A stretch of 64,000 nt of DNA from Gp1-AA145 sp963757135. Its GTDB lineage: Bacteria; Acidobacteriota; Terriglobia; Terriglobales; Acidobacteriaceae. Position numbers and translations under genes: made by a program. Of the stretch, positions 53,431 through 61,728 are shown piece after piece. Under the pieces are notes generated by a model. It was not told where the DNA came from. It worked only from the letters and a program-made list of their open reading frames with translations, and did not search any database. The stretch is taken from contig CAVWQE010000008.1 in assembly GCA_963757135.1 (NCBI GenBank), positions 434,001-498,000 on the forward strand. The letters run 5' to 3'. Every line of letters begins with the position of its first letter. Position 1 is the stretch's first letter.

Positions 53431-54698
53431 AGGCTGCGGCACAACTAGCGCTCGCTATTCTCTGCGCGGCAGGCATGTGGACATATGTTGACCGCGTGTT
53501 GGTGCAACACCAAAAGTCAGAAGCTCTTATCATTGGCAGCCCTCGCGGCAATCTCTCCGATCTCTATCCCAGTTGGCTGGGCGCGCGTGATCTGTTGCTG
53601 CATCGCCGCGATCCCTACAGCACCGAAGTCACGCGCGAAATTCAGGCCGGATATTACGGACGCCCCATCAACGCCTCGCGCGCTAAAGATCCAACCAACC
53701 AACAGGCGTTCGCGTATCCGGTGTATGTTGCCTTCCTGCTCGCACCGGTGGTGAAAATGCCTTTTACCATCGTGAGGGTGATCTTTTTCTGGCTGCTTCT
53801 CGGGCTCACCGGGCTGAGCGTCGTCCTGTGGTTGCGCGTCTTGAAATGGCGGGTTTCGTGTATCGCGTTGGCCACGCTGATTGTTCTCACTTTAGGTACT
53901 TTCGCGGCGGTGCAGGGCATCAAGCTTCAGCAACTCAGTCTGCTAGTTGCTTTTCTCATCGCGGCGGCGGTCGCGCTACTGTGTTCAGGGCGATTGATTC
54001 TTGCTGGGATTCTGCTGGCTCTTGCCATGATCAAGCCCCAGCTCACGCTTCCACTCGCAGGATGGCTGATGCTGTGGGCGCTTTCAGACTGGCAGCGTCG
54101 CTGGAAACTGGCGGCGGCTTTCTTCGTGTTCTTCGCGGCTTTGGTCGGCGGTGGGGAGCTTCTGCTCCATGGATGGCTTCGCGAATTCTATTCCGCGGTG
54201 CTTGCTTATCGTCGTTATGCCGCCGGCGGAGCTTTGCTTGAGCAGATGCTCCCCCGCGCGATTGCCATCCCTGCCGTCGCTGTGCTACTGGCGGCGGTTG
54301 CCGCTGGCTGCTGGTACGTGCGGCGATCTGAATCGCACGACGATCAATTCCTGTATATGACGTCGCTGGTGCTGGCGGTCACGCTGCTGATTCCACCGAT
54401 GTATCCGCCGCACTATCAACTATTGCTGTTGCCGGGAGTGTTTCTGCTGGCGCGGGACGCGCAGCCGACAAAAATTGTATTCAGATTTTTATATGTGTTG
54501 TCAGCGGGGTTGATGGTTTGGTCGTGGCTGCTGGCAATCGGGTTGGCAGGTGCATCGTTTTTCACCACGCGCGCGCAGCAGTTTTGGGCAGCACCTTTGT
54601 GGACGACGGTGCTGTTTCCGGTGCCGGTTATCGCGTGTTTGGGATGGATGGCATTTGAACGAGTGCCCCGTCTGTTGAGAGAGCGTGTCAGTGAGTGA
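53427..54698 (+). CDS. GT87-type membrane glycosyltransferase-like protein, paralogue
   Basis: 423 residues, GTG start overlapping the previous stop. Multiple membrane segments; LSDLYPSWLGARDLLLHRRDPY and QAFAYPVYVAFLLAPVVKM occupy the same positions as the matching motifs of its neighbour. The two are diverged tandem paralogues of the same family and likely act on one membrane glycolipid or surface glycan. Confidence 0.8.
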   Translation: MKAAAQLALAILCAAGMWTYVDRVLVQHQKSEALIIGSPRGNLSDLYPSWLGARDLLLHRRDPYSTEVTREIQAGYYGRPINASRAKDPTNQQAFAYPVYVAFLLAPVVKMPFTIVRVIFFWLLLGLTGLSVVLWLRVLKWRVSCIALATLIVLTLGTFAAVQGIKLQQLSLLVAFLIAAAVALLCSGRLILAGILLALAMIKPQLTLPLAGWLMLWALSDWQRRWKLAAAFFVFFAALVGGGELLLHGWLREFYSAVLAYRRYAAGGALLEQMLPRAIAIPAVAVLLAAVAAGCWYVRRSESHDDQFLYMTSLVLAVTLLIPPMYPPHYQLLLLPGVFLLARDAQPTKIVFRFLYVLSAGLMVWSWLLAIGLAGASFFTTRAQQFWAAPLWTTVLFPVPVIACLGWMAFERVPRLLRERVSE

Positions 54699-54716
54699 TT
54701 AACGTGATACCAAGAA

Positions 54717-55775
54717 CTAGTTGTGTCTGCTAGGGCGAGATACCTTCGTTTGGGTAACAAGAACGATTCTCGCGCGCCGACTCCGAATGATGTCCATAGC
54801 TGCGATAACGTCTGACCAAGAAACTTGGTCATCCGCCTCGACGTACACCACCCAATCGGGCCGCAGTTTGAGTTGATTCGTCAATGCATTCCCTAACTCG
54901 TCCCACCCGATCACTTTCGAGTTCAAGTACAACGTCGCCGGCAGTCTGCGGCTAGGCTGTTCCAGACGCACTACCGGGTGTGGAATGGAGGAAAGAGTGC
55001 GCCCAGGTAACGAACGCTCTTCTGCCACAGAAATTCTGATCCCTACGGAAGGCCGATCCCATCCCCATGCATAGATGAAAATGAGAAAGGTTGGCACGAG
55101 AACGCTGCTCAACACGAGTCCATACGTCAGGCCAAACGGCGGCAAGAGTGGGAACAGTGTTTTTGGCGCTAGCTTTCGGAGATGATACCATCCGTGCCGT
55201 GTACCTTGGGAGATTGAAAATCCTTCGGTTGTTGCTGCTCTGGCCCTGATTTGGAAAATCAAAAAGGCAAACAAACCAAGTCCGGCGATGGTAACGATAA
55301 GCCCAATCTCCCGGAGCTCATTGTAGAGGTACAAACTCCTGCTTGAGTCAGTCCAAACTCCGATCCGAGGGTGTCCCTCGTTGAGGCAAGAAGGGTCGCT
55401 TATGATTTCGATACTGACTTTGTATCGCCCTTTTGTGTCAGCGTAAAAATGCCCTAGGTAGCGATCGACGCCTTCCGATGATTCGATTGCGTGCCCATTA
55501 CGGTAAACAATCGAGCGTGAGCGTAGGGCCAGGTGGGAAAGACCGGACTGGCACCCCGAAAAATCGCTGTCAACCCAAAGACTGATGTGATACCACTGTT
55601 TGAGATTGACAGAAAAATCAGCAGTTCTGACTTGGCCACGGGAAAGGACCAGTGGCATCTCCAGGGCAACGAAAGTTCGGGTATTCAGCCAACGCAAGTA
55701 GCCCTGGGGTAGAACGATCCCGGCAAGAATGACAGCTGCCGAGAGATACGCGCTTTTCGGTAAGTGCAATCCCAT
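54717..55775 (-). CDS. ExbD-like protein with added N-terminal domain
   Basis: 352 residues. A first membrane segment (about 9-25) precedes a periplasmic beta-rich domain of about 125 residues. A second segment (about 157-175) and a third (about 215-240) follow. The last ~90 residues match the ExbD/TolR periplasmic domain: ATLYLNSKVIGWDELGNALTNQL, WVVYVEADDQVSWSDVIAAMDIIR and IVLVTQT. Classic ExbD is about 140 residues with one membrane helix. No ExbB lies nearby. It is convergent with the GT87 pair. Confidence 0.7.
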   Translation of the reverse strand: MGLHLPKSAYLSAAVILAGIVLPQGYLRWLNTRTFVALEMPLVLSRGQVRTADFSVNLKQWYHISLWVDSDFSGCQSGLSHLALRSRSIVYRNGHAIESSEGVDRYLGHFYADTKGRYKVSIEIISDPSCLNEGHPRIGVWTDSSRSLYLYNELREIGLIVTIAGLGLFAFLIFQIRARAATTEGFSISQGTRHGWYHLRKLAPKTLFPLLPPFGLTYGLVLSSVLVPTFLIFIYAWGWDRPSVGIRISVAEERSLPGRTLSSIPHPVVRLEQPSRRLPATLYLNSKVIGWDELGNALTNQLKLRPDWVVYVEADDQVSWSDVIAAMDIIRSRRARIVLVTQTKVSRPSRHN

Positions 55776-55941
55776 ACCTTTACTTAGACACCGGACTACG
55801 GATGGGCATATAGATTACCGAGGTCATTCAATCTGATTGTCTTACAACATCGGGGCGCATTGTTTGCGATAAATCTCCAGAGCACTCATTGCCCCCGAAC
55901 TCTCACGAGTTAACCGCGGCAGTATCTCATCTAACCCTTAT

Positions 55942-55962
55942 CAGCCACTAGCCACTGACCAG
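55942..55962. repeat. Heptamer tandem repeat, xAGCCAC-type
   Basis: Two clear 7-base units xAGCCAC and a diverged third lie in the 231-base region before recN. Same period as the other arrays in this window. Confidence 0.45.
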
Positions 55963-56006
55963 CACAACTGCTATTCTGCGCTCAACTCAGGTTTTCAGGA
56001 CCATTC

Positions 56007-57689
56007 TTGCTCGTCGAACTGCGTCTCGAGAATTACGCCGTCATCGATCATCTCGCGGTCGAGTTCGCGGCTGGACTGAATCTTTTGACTGGCGAAACCG
56101 GCGCCGGAAAGTCCATTCTGATTGACGCGCTCAGCTTGCTGATGGGCGAGAAAGCGTCCGCCGACGTGGTTCGTTTCGGCGCCGAGCGCGCCGTCATTTC
56201 CGCCGTCTTTGAGGTCGAGGCTGGATCAGAGAAGAGGGTTGCGAGCATCCTGGAAGACAACGGCATTGATGCGGACGAAGACAATCTGATTCTCCGCCGC
56301 GAAATCGCCACCAAAGGCCGCGTGTTTGTAAATAACCAGCCGGCCACTGTCGCCGTCCTTAAGCAGCTTGCTCCGCATCTCGCCAGTATTCACGCGCAGA
56401 ACGAGTCGCTGGTGTCGTTCGACGGCGAGGTCCGGCTTGAACTGCTCGATGCTTTTGCCGGCTCGCAACTGGACAGCGTCAGCGCGGCGTTTGCCGAGTG
56501 GAAGAGAGTCAAGGACCGCATCGAGGAACTCGAGCACGGCGAACAGGACCGGTTGCGCCTGGTGGATTTGTGGTCGTTCCAGAAACGCGAAATCGAAGAC
56601 GCGAAGGTCCAGCCCGGAGAAGATGAGCGCCTCGAATCCGAAAAGCGTGTCCTCGCCAACGCCGAAAAAATCTATAACGCCGCCATGCAGGCGTTTGATC
56701 TGCTGTACGAAGGCGCTTCGTCCACATCGGCGACATTGCGTTCGGCTCAGAAGCATGTGGAAGAACTGATTCGTTTCGAGCCAAAGTTTCAGGAGGCCTA
56801 CGGCGCGCTCGATTCAGCGCGCATCAGCGTCGAAGACGTGGGTGTCACGTTACGTGACTACGCTGGGGGCATCGAAGCTTCGCCAGAGCATCTGGCAGAG
56901 GTTGAAGATCGCCTGGCGCTGCTGGATCGACTGAAGCGCAAATATGGTCCGGGCCTGGAAGATGTATTGCGTCTCGGCGAGGAGGTCACGCGCAAGCTTT
57001 CTGAAGTCGAAAACAAAGACGAAATCCTGCGAGAATTGCGGGCCAGCCTCGCGGTGGCGGCGGAACAGTTCTTACAGAAGGCGCGTGCGTTCTCGAAGAA
57101 ACGTTACGAGGCAGCAAAGAAGCTTGAAAAGCTGGTCGAAGCCGAAATCAATGAACTGGCCATGAAGTCGCAATTCCGCATCGAAATCAGTGGCACGGAT
57201 GAAGAGTGCAACTGGACTTCTGCCGGCTTCGATCAGGTCGAGTACATGATTTCAACCAATCCCGGCGAGCCGATGCATCCGCTCCAGCAGATCGCGTCCG
57301 GCGGCGAATTGTCGCGTGTAATGTTGGCGCTCAAGGCGAGCGTGGAATCGGCTTCGCGCAAGAAAGCGTCGGCGGGGCAGCGAACATTGATTTTTGACGA
57401 AATCGACACCGGGATCGGTGGCCGCGCTGCCGAGGCGGTCGGCAAGAAGCTGAAATCGCTGTCGCGCGCGAATCAGGTGCTCTGCGTGACACACCTGCCC
57501 CAGATCGCTACCTTCGCCGATCACCATTACCTGATCGAGAAGAAGCGCGCCGGCGAGCGCACACAAACAACCGTGACGTCGATTTCGGGTAACGAACGTA
57601 CCGAAGAGATTGCCCGCATGCTGAGCGGAGCCAAAGTAACCGAGACCTCTCTGAAACATGCCGAGCAGATGCTGAAGAGCAGCTCTTAG
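56007..57689 (+). CDS. recN: DNA repair ATPase RecN
   Basis: 560 residues with a TTG start after CAGGA. It is an SMC-like protein: LVELRLENYAVIDHLAVEF and Walker A LLTGETGAGKSILIDALSLL at the N-terminus, a coiled-coil middle (about 150-380), and the C-terminal signature QQIASGGELSRVMLALK, Walker B TLIFDEIDTGIGGRAAEAVG and the H-loop VTHLPQIA. It acts at double-strand breaks. The last codons merge into a heptamer repeat. Confidence 0.95.
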   Translation: MLVELRLENYAVIDHLAVEFAAGLNLLTGETGAGKSILIDALSLLMGEKASADVVRFGAERAVISAVFEVEAGSEKRVASILEDNGIDADEDNLILRREIATKGRVFVNNQPATVAVLKQLAPHLASIHAQNESLVSFDGEVRLELLDAFAGSQLDSVSAAFAEWKRVKDRIEELEHGEQDRLRLVDLWSFQKREIEDAKVQPGEDERLESEKRVLANAEKIYNAAMQAFDLLYEGASSTSATLRSAQKHVEELIRFEPKFQEAYGALDSARISVEDVGVTLRDYAGGIEASPEHLAEVEDRLALLDRLKRKYGPGLEDVLRLGEEVTRKLSEVENKDEILRELRASLAVAAEQFLQKARAFSKKRYEAAKKLEKLVEAEINELAMKSQFRIEISGTDEECNWTSAGFDQVEYMISTNPGEPMHPLQQIASGGELSRVMLALKASVESASRKKASAGQRTLIFDEIDTGIGGRAAEAVGKKLKSLSRANQVLCVTHLPQIATFADHHYLIEKKRAGERTQTTVTSISGNERTEEIARMLSGAKVTETSLKHAEQMLKSSS

Positions 57690-57708
57690 CTTCTAGCTCT
57701 TAGCTTGG
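57681..57708. repeat. Heptamer tandem repeat, AGCTxxT x4, at recN stop
   Basis: Four degenerate 7-base units beginning AGCT cover the recN stop codon. CTCTTAGCT (57697-57705) can pair with AGCTAAGAG (57724-57732) over an 18-base loop, a 9-bp hairpin without a U-tract. Confidence 0.6.
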
Positions 57709-57763
57709 ACCACGAGCACGCAGAGCTAAGAGTTGAGAAATATCGCAACAGGCGAATTCAAGC

Positions 57764-58795
57764 ATGGCCGCGGATCAAATCATCGAAGTCGGCGGGCGCC
57801 AGCTCAAACTGACGAATCTCGACAAGATTCTTTATCCCGCGGCCAAGTTCACCAAAGGCCAAGTCATTGATTATTACGCGCGCATTGCGCCGGTGCTGGT
57901 GCCGCATCTCAAAGGCAAACCGCTTACATTGAAACGCTATCCGGACGGCGTGGATGCTCAACCGTTCTTCGAAAAGAATGCCACCAAACATCGCCCTGAC
58001 TGGGTGAAGACCGCTCCCATCTGGAGCGAGGGCAATAAGCGCGACGTCAATTACATTTTGTGCAACGACCTGGCGACACTGGTGTGGGTGGCGAATCTTG
58101 CCGGCATCGAGCTGCACCCGTCGCTTTCGCTGGCCGAGGATATTGAAAGCCCGCGCAGCATGGTTTTCGATCTTGACCCCGGCCCGCCCGCCAACATCGT
58201 GCAATGCTGCCAGGTGGCGCTCTGGCTGCGCGAGATTTTTGAGCACTTCAAGCTCGAAAGCTTCCCCAAAACCTCCGGCTCAAAAGGGATGCAAATTTAT
58301 GTGCCCTTGAATACGAAGACCAGTTACGACGAAACCAAGCCATTTGCGAATGCTCTGGCCCGTCTACTGGAAAACGAACACCGGGACCTCGTGGTCTCGG
58401 ATATGAAAAAGGCGATCCGGACCAACAAAGTATTCGTTGATTGGAGCCAGAACGACGAGCATAAAACCACGATCAGCGTGTACTCGTTGCGCGCACGCGA
58501 GCGACCCACAGTTTCAACGCCAGTGACGTGGGATGAAGTCGATCGTGCAATGAAGAAGAGGGATGCGGGGCTGCTGGTGTTCGAAGCCGATGCCGTGGTG
58601 AAGCGTGTGGAGAAGATGGGCGACTTGTTTTCGCCGCTGCTCACGCTGAAACAGAAGTTGCCGAAATTGGCCGGGATCGAAGACGCGTCATCCGCCGAAG
58701 TGGAGATTGCCGCCCAGGCGGAGAAGCCGCGTTCGGCCAAACGCAAGCCTTCCGCGCAAGTGAAGGGAAATCGGCGCGTGAGGCGCAAGGTATAA
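57764..58795 (+). CDS. LigD-type (AEP) DNA polymerase domain protein
   Basis: 343 residues. The N-terminus VGGRQLKLTNLDKILYPAAKFTKGQVIDYYARIAPVL and the catalytic acidic motif MVFDLDPG with SGSKGMQIYVPL mark the archaeo-eukaryotic primase family polymerase of bacterial end-joining. It adds ribonucleotides at break ends. The ligase and nuclease domains of full LigD are absent and neither they nor Ku lie nearby. A basic tail (about 325-343) could bind DNA. RecN just upstream makes a DNA-repair context. Confidence 0.9.
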   Translation: MAADQIIEVGGRQLKLTNLDKILYPAAKFTKGQVIDYYARIAPVLVPHLKGKPLTLKRYPDGVDAQPFFEKNATKHRPDWVKTAPIWSEGNKRDVNYILCNDLATLVWVANLAGIELHPSLSLAEDIESPRSMVFDLDPGPPANIVQCCQVALWLREIFEHFKLESFPKTSGSKGMQIYVPLNTKTSYDETKPFANALARLLENEHRDLVVSDMKKAIRTNKVFVDWSQNDEHKTTISVYSLRARERPTVSTPVTWDEVDRAMKKRDAGLLVFEADAVVKRVEKMGDLFSPLLTLKQKLPKLAGIEDASSAEVEIAAQAEKPRSAKRKPSAQVKGNRRVRRKV

Positions 58796-58812
58796 TCCAC
58801 TCGCAGATTTTT

Positions 58813-58840
58813 GCTGAATGCTGATTGCTGAGTGCTGATT
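58813..58840. repeat. Heptamer tandem repeat, GCTGAxT x4, before DUF72 gene
   Basis: Four head-to-tail 7-base units GCTGAxT end 4 bases before the ATG of the DUF72 gene and occupy the place where a ribosome site would be expected. No Shine-Dalgarno motif is visible. Confidence 0.7.
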
Positions 58841-58844
58841 CCTC

Positions 58845-59564
58845 ATGCCCCAAGTCTTCGTCGGAACCTCTGGATGGGCGTACCCAAGCTGGAAGCCGGG
58901 TTTCTATCCGGAGAAACTGGCGCAGACAAAGTTTCTCACTTATTACGCCAGCCAATTGAACACGGTTGAGGTCAACCTGACCTTCCGGCAACTGCTCAAA
59001 GACACCACCGCCCAAAAATGGATCACCCAGGCACCCGAACATTTCCGCTTCGGAATCAAAGCGCATCAGGTCATAACGCACATCAAGCGACTGAAAGGCG
59101 CAGAAGAATTCGTGCAGCGCTTCTTCGGCACGATAGAACCGCTTGCGCAAGCCGGAAAACTTGGCCCGGTACTCTTCCAGTTGCCGCCAAATATGAAAGC
59201 CGACATCGCCGTGCTCGATGCTTTCCTGGGCACGCTTCCGCGCGGAGTGCAGATCGCCTTCGAATTTCGTCACGAGTCGTGGTTCGGCGATGACGTCTTT
59301 TCCTGCCTGAAGGCGCACAATCGCGCCCTGTGCATAGCTGAAACGGAAGAGCGAATCACGCCAGACGTCACTACTGCCGATTTCGCCTACTATCGCTATC
59401 GCAAGCCGGAGTACACCGCCGAAGAGCGTGCCGCCATGCTTCACAGAATGCGTGACCACCTCTCTGCCGGCCGCGATGTCTTCGCCTATTTCAAGCATGA
59501 AGAAACTCCACAGGGAGCGATCTATGCGGTGGATGTGCTGAAGCAGGCGATTGGCCAGGTCTGA
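58845..59564 (+). CDS. DUF72-family protein
   Basis: 239 residues. VFVGTSGWAYPSWKPGFYPEKL at the N-terminus is diagnostic of the DUF72 (YecE-like) TIM-barrel family, followed by YYASQLNTVEVNLTFRQL, FRFGIKAHQVITHIKRLKG and the C-terminal VFAYFKHEETPQGAIYAVD. Its function is not established. It is preceded by a heptamer repeat and followed by a strong hairpin. Confidence 0.92.
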   Translation: MPQVFVGTSGWAYPSWKPGFYPEKLAQTKFLTYYASQLNTVEVNLTFRQLLKDTTAQKWITQAPEHFRFGIKAHQVITHIKRLKGAEEFVQRFFGTIEPLAQAGKLGPVLFQLPPNMKADIAVLDAFLGTLPRGVQIAFEFRHESWFGDDVFSCLKAHNRALCIAETEERITPDVTTADFAYYRYRKPEYTAEERAAMLHRMRDHLSAGRDVFAYFKHEETPQGAIYAVDVLKQAIGQV

Positions 59565-59565
59565 T

Positions 59566-59616
59566 GTTGCATAACCCACCCTTTCTCGCAAATGACGCGA
59601 GACAAGGGTGGGCAAC
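59566..59616. repeat. Large intergenic hairpin after DUF72 gene
   Basis: Inner stem TCTCGC/GCGAGA (loop AAATGAC) and outer stem CCCACCCTT/AAGGGTGGG separated by a one-base bulge (59575-59612), with extra GTTG/CAAC pairing outside. It has no U-tract, so it looks more like a dispersed REP/MITE-type hairpin than a simple terminator. Confidence 0.65.
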
Positions 59617-59662
59617 CCTGTGATTACTTTTCGCAGCGTCCGATAACGGGCATACTCAGCTT

Positions 59663-60595
59663 GTGCCTTCGGAAGTCAACGCACGTCTGGTGTCTTCTTT
59701 TCTCGATTACCTAAAGGTCGAGAAGGGACTCGCCACACTCACCGTCTCTGCTTACACACGCGACATCGGCCAGTTTGCCGGATTTCTGGAATCGCACAAG
59801 CGCACTTTGCTGAACGCGCGTCGAGACGACGTTCGCGGATTCATTCAGCAATTATTTTCTAACTCGGTTGATGGGCGGTCGGTCGCGCGCAAGCTTTCAG
59901 CGCTGCGGCATCTTTATCGTTTCCTGCTGCTCGACAAACGCATTGAGCGCGATCCCACGCTGAATATTCCGCTACCAAAGCAGTGGAAGGTGCTGCCGAA
60001 ATCGTTGGGACGCGATGAAATCGATCAGATGCTCGTAAGTGGAGCGACGAACGTCGATTCTTCCGGGATCGGTAAAGAGAGCGCTGCGCTCTCTTTACGC
60101 AACCGAGCTATGCTCGAAGTCTTTTATGCCGGAGCCCTGCGAGTTTCAGAAGTCATCGCGCTCAAGATCGAAGACGTCAAGCTCGACATGGGATACGTGC
60201 TGGTGCGCGGCAAAGGCGACAAAGAACGAATCGTTCCGGTGGGACGCTCGGCGCAGGACACGCTCTCGACTTATTTGCGTGATGCTCGCCCAGCGCTGGC
60301 AGCAGGGAAGAGTTCGCCACTTCTGTTCATCTCACGAGGGGCAAAAAGACTAACACGCCAGCGGGTGTGGCAGATGGTCAGCGCGGCTTCAGTCAGTTCC
60401 GGACGGCACGCCAGTCCACACATGCTGCGTCATAGTTGCGCAACACACATGGTCGAAAACGGGGCCGACTTGCGCACCGTGCAAACGATCCTCGGTCACG
60501 CCGATATCTCGACTACGCAGATTTATACCCACGTCGCGCTCGACAGATTGAAGAGCGTTTATGCGAAGCATCATCCGCGGGCGAAGGCGAGATGA
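59663..60595 (+). CDS. Tyrosine recombinase, XerC/XerD-like
   Basis: 310 residues with GTG start. The N-terminal SAM-like domain (FLDYLKVEKGLATLTVSAYTRDIGQF) precedes the catalytic domain with Arg in GALRVSEVIALKIED, Lys in RGKGDKERIVPV, HMLRHSCATHM and Tyr in TTQIYTHV. It would resolve chromosome dimers or move an element. The tandem partner at 60798 may complete a heterotetramer. The subtype (C or D) is not assigned. Confidence 0.9.
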   Translation: MPSEVNARLVSSFLDYLKVEKGLATLTVSAYTRDIGQFAGFLESHKRTLLNARRDDVRGFIQQLFSNSVDGRSVARKLSALRHLYRFLLLDKRIERDPTLNIPLPKQWKVLPKSLGRDEIDQMLVSGATNVDSSGIGKESAALSLRNRAMLEVFYAGALRVSEVIALKIEDVKLDMGYVLVRGKGDKERIVPVGRSAQDTLSTYLRDARPALAAGKSSPLLFISRGAKRLTRQRVWQMVSAASVSSGRHASPHMLRHSCATHMVENGADLRTVQTILGHADISTTQIYTHVALDRLKSVYAKHHPRAKAR

Positions 60596-60606
60596 AAGCT
60601 TTTCAC

Positions 60607-60630
60607 CACGGAGACACGGAGGCACAGAGG
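60607..60630. repeat. Octamer repeat, CACGGAGx x3
   Basis: Three 8-base units of type CACGGAGx follow the first Xer gene. Similar CAC-GGAG rich intergenic runs occur widely; the function is unknown. Confidence 0.5.
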
Positions 60631-60797
60631 AAGTCAACTTCTGCTCCACGGATCAACACAGATGAACGCAGATGGGAACTTCTTATGTAGTCGAACGCTT
60701 GTAACGGGCTGGCAGTAGCCGTGTACGCTGGAATTCAAAGAGCGTCAGCCCTGGGTCGACGAAGTAAGGCGATGGGAATCTATAGGGACGGCACAGA

Positions 60798-61688
60798 ATG
60801 AATGTCCACAGCGCAACGACAAAATTCCTGCAGTCTCTTCGTGAGCGCAACGCTTCGGCGCACACCATCAAGGCCTACAAACAGGACCTTGAAGGCTTTT
60901 CAGCTTACGTCGGCTCGCGTACCTGGCGCGAAATAGACCACGTCACCATTCGCGGATTCCTATCGAACTTATATGAAAAGGGACTCAGCAAGACTTCGGT
61001 CGCGCGGTCGCTGGCTGCTGTTCGTTCCCTCTACCGCTGGCTAGCGCAGGAAGGAGTTGTCGAGCAAAATCCGGCGGCGCTGGTTTCTACGCCGAAGCTG
61101 CCCAAGAAACTTCCCCGCGTGCCGACCATGGAAGAGATGAATTCCGTTCTCGACGGCGAAATGCCTGAGATAGCAGCCTTTCCCGAGCGCGACCGCCTGA
61201 TGCTTGAACTGCTCTACGGATGCGGCATTCGCAACTCGGAACTCGTGGGCATCAACCGCGATGACATTCGCCCGGCTTCTGAGGCGCTGCTTATTCGCGG
61301 TAAAGGAAAGAAGGAACGTTACGTTCCCTTTGGCGACGCGGTCACGTCCGCGCTCGCGGCCTATCTGCCGGCTCGTCAAGGGATTCTTTCGCAATCACGC
61401 AGGAACACGCCCGCGCTCCTGATTAACACTCGCGGGGGGCGCCTCACGACGCGGAGCGTCGGGCGGATCATCAAAAAAATTGCTGTCGCAAAAGGCTTGT
61501 CGCCGGACGTTCACCCGCACACGCTGCGCCACGCCTTCGGCACCCACATGCTGGAAGAAGGCGCCGACTTGCGTGCAATCCAGGAGATGCTGGGTCACGA
61601 GCGGCTCTCGACTACGCAGCGTTATACCCAACTCTCGATGAAACATCTGCTGAGCGTGTACGACCAAACGCATCCGCGCGCGAAGTGA
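60798..61688 (+). CDS. Tyrosine recombinase, XerC/XerD-like, second copy
   Basis: 296 residues; AGGGAC lies upstream. Domains match the preceding copy: FLQSLRERNASAHTIKAYKQDL, Arg in GCGIRNSELVGI, Lys in RGKGKKERYVPF, HTLRHAFGTHM and Tyr in TTQRYTQL. The catalytic set R-K-H-R-H-Y is intact. It is a diverged tandem neighbour, 203 bases downstream. Confidence 0.9.
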   Translation: MNVHSATTKFLQSLRERNASAHTIKAYKQDLEGFSAYVGSRTWREIDHVTIRGFLSNLYEKGLSKTSVARSLAAVRSLYRWLAQEGVVEQNPAALVSTPKLPKKLPRVPTMEEMNSVLDGEMPEIAAFPERDRLMLELLYGCGIRNSELVGINRDDIRPASEALLIRGKGKKERYVPFGDAVTSALAAYLPARQGILSQSRRNTPALLINTRGGRLTTRSVGRIIKKIAVAKGLSPDVHPHTLRHAFGTHMLEEGADLRAIQEMLGHERLSTTQRYTQLSMKHLLSVYDQTHPRAK

Positions 61689-61693
61689 GCTGG

Positions 61694-61728
61694 AATCAGC
61701 TGTCAGCAATCAGCATTCAGCTATCAGG
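61694..61728. repeat. Heptamer tandem repeat, xxTCAGC x5
   Basis: Five consecutive 7-base units (xxTCAGC, the reverse complement of the GCTGAxx unit before the DUF72 gene) lie between the second Xer gene and the end of the acyl-AMP gene, and cover that gene's stop codon. Confidence 0.7.

Noticed and set aside
57697..57732. Hairpin after recN as intrinsic terminator
   Set aside because: The stem is AT-moderate with an 18-base loop and no U-tract; better explained by the inverted copy of a heptamer repeat unit.
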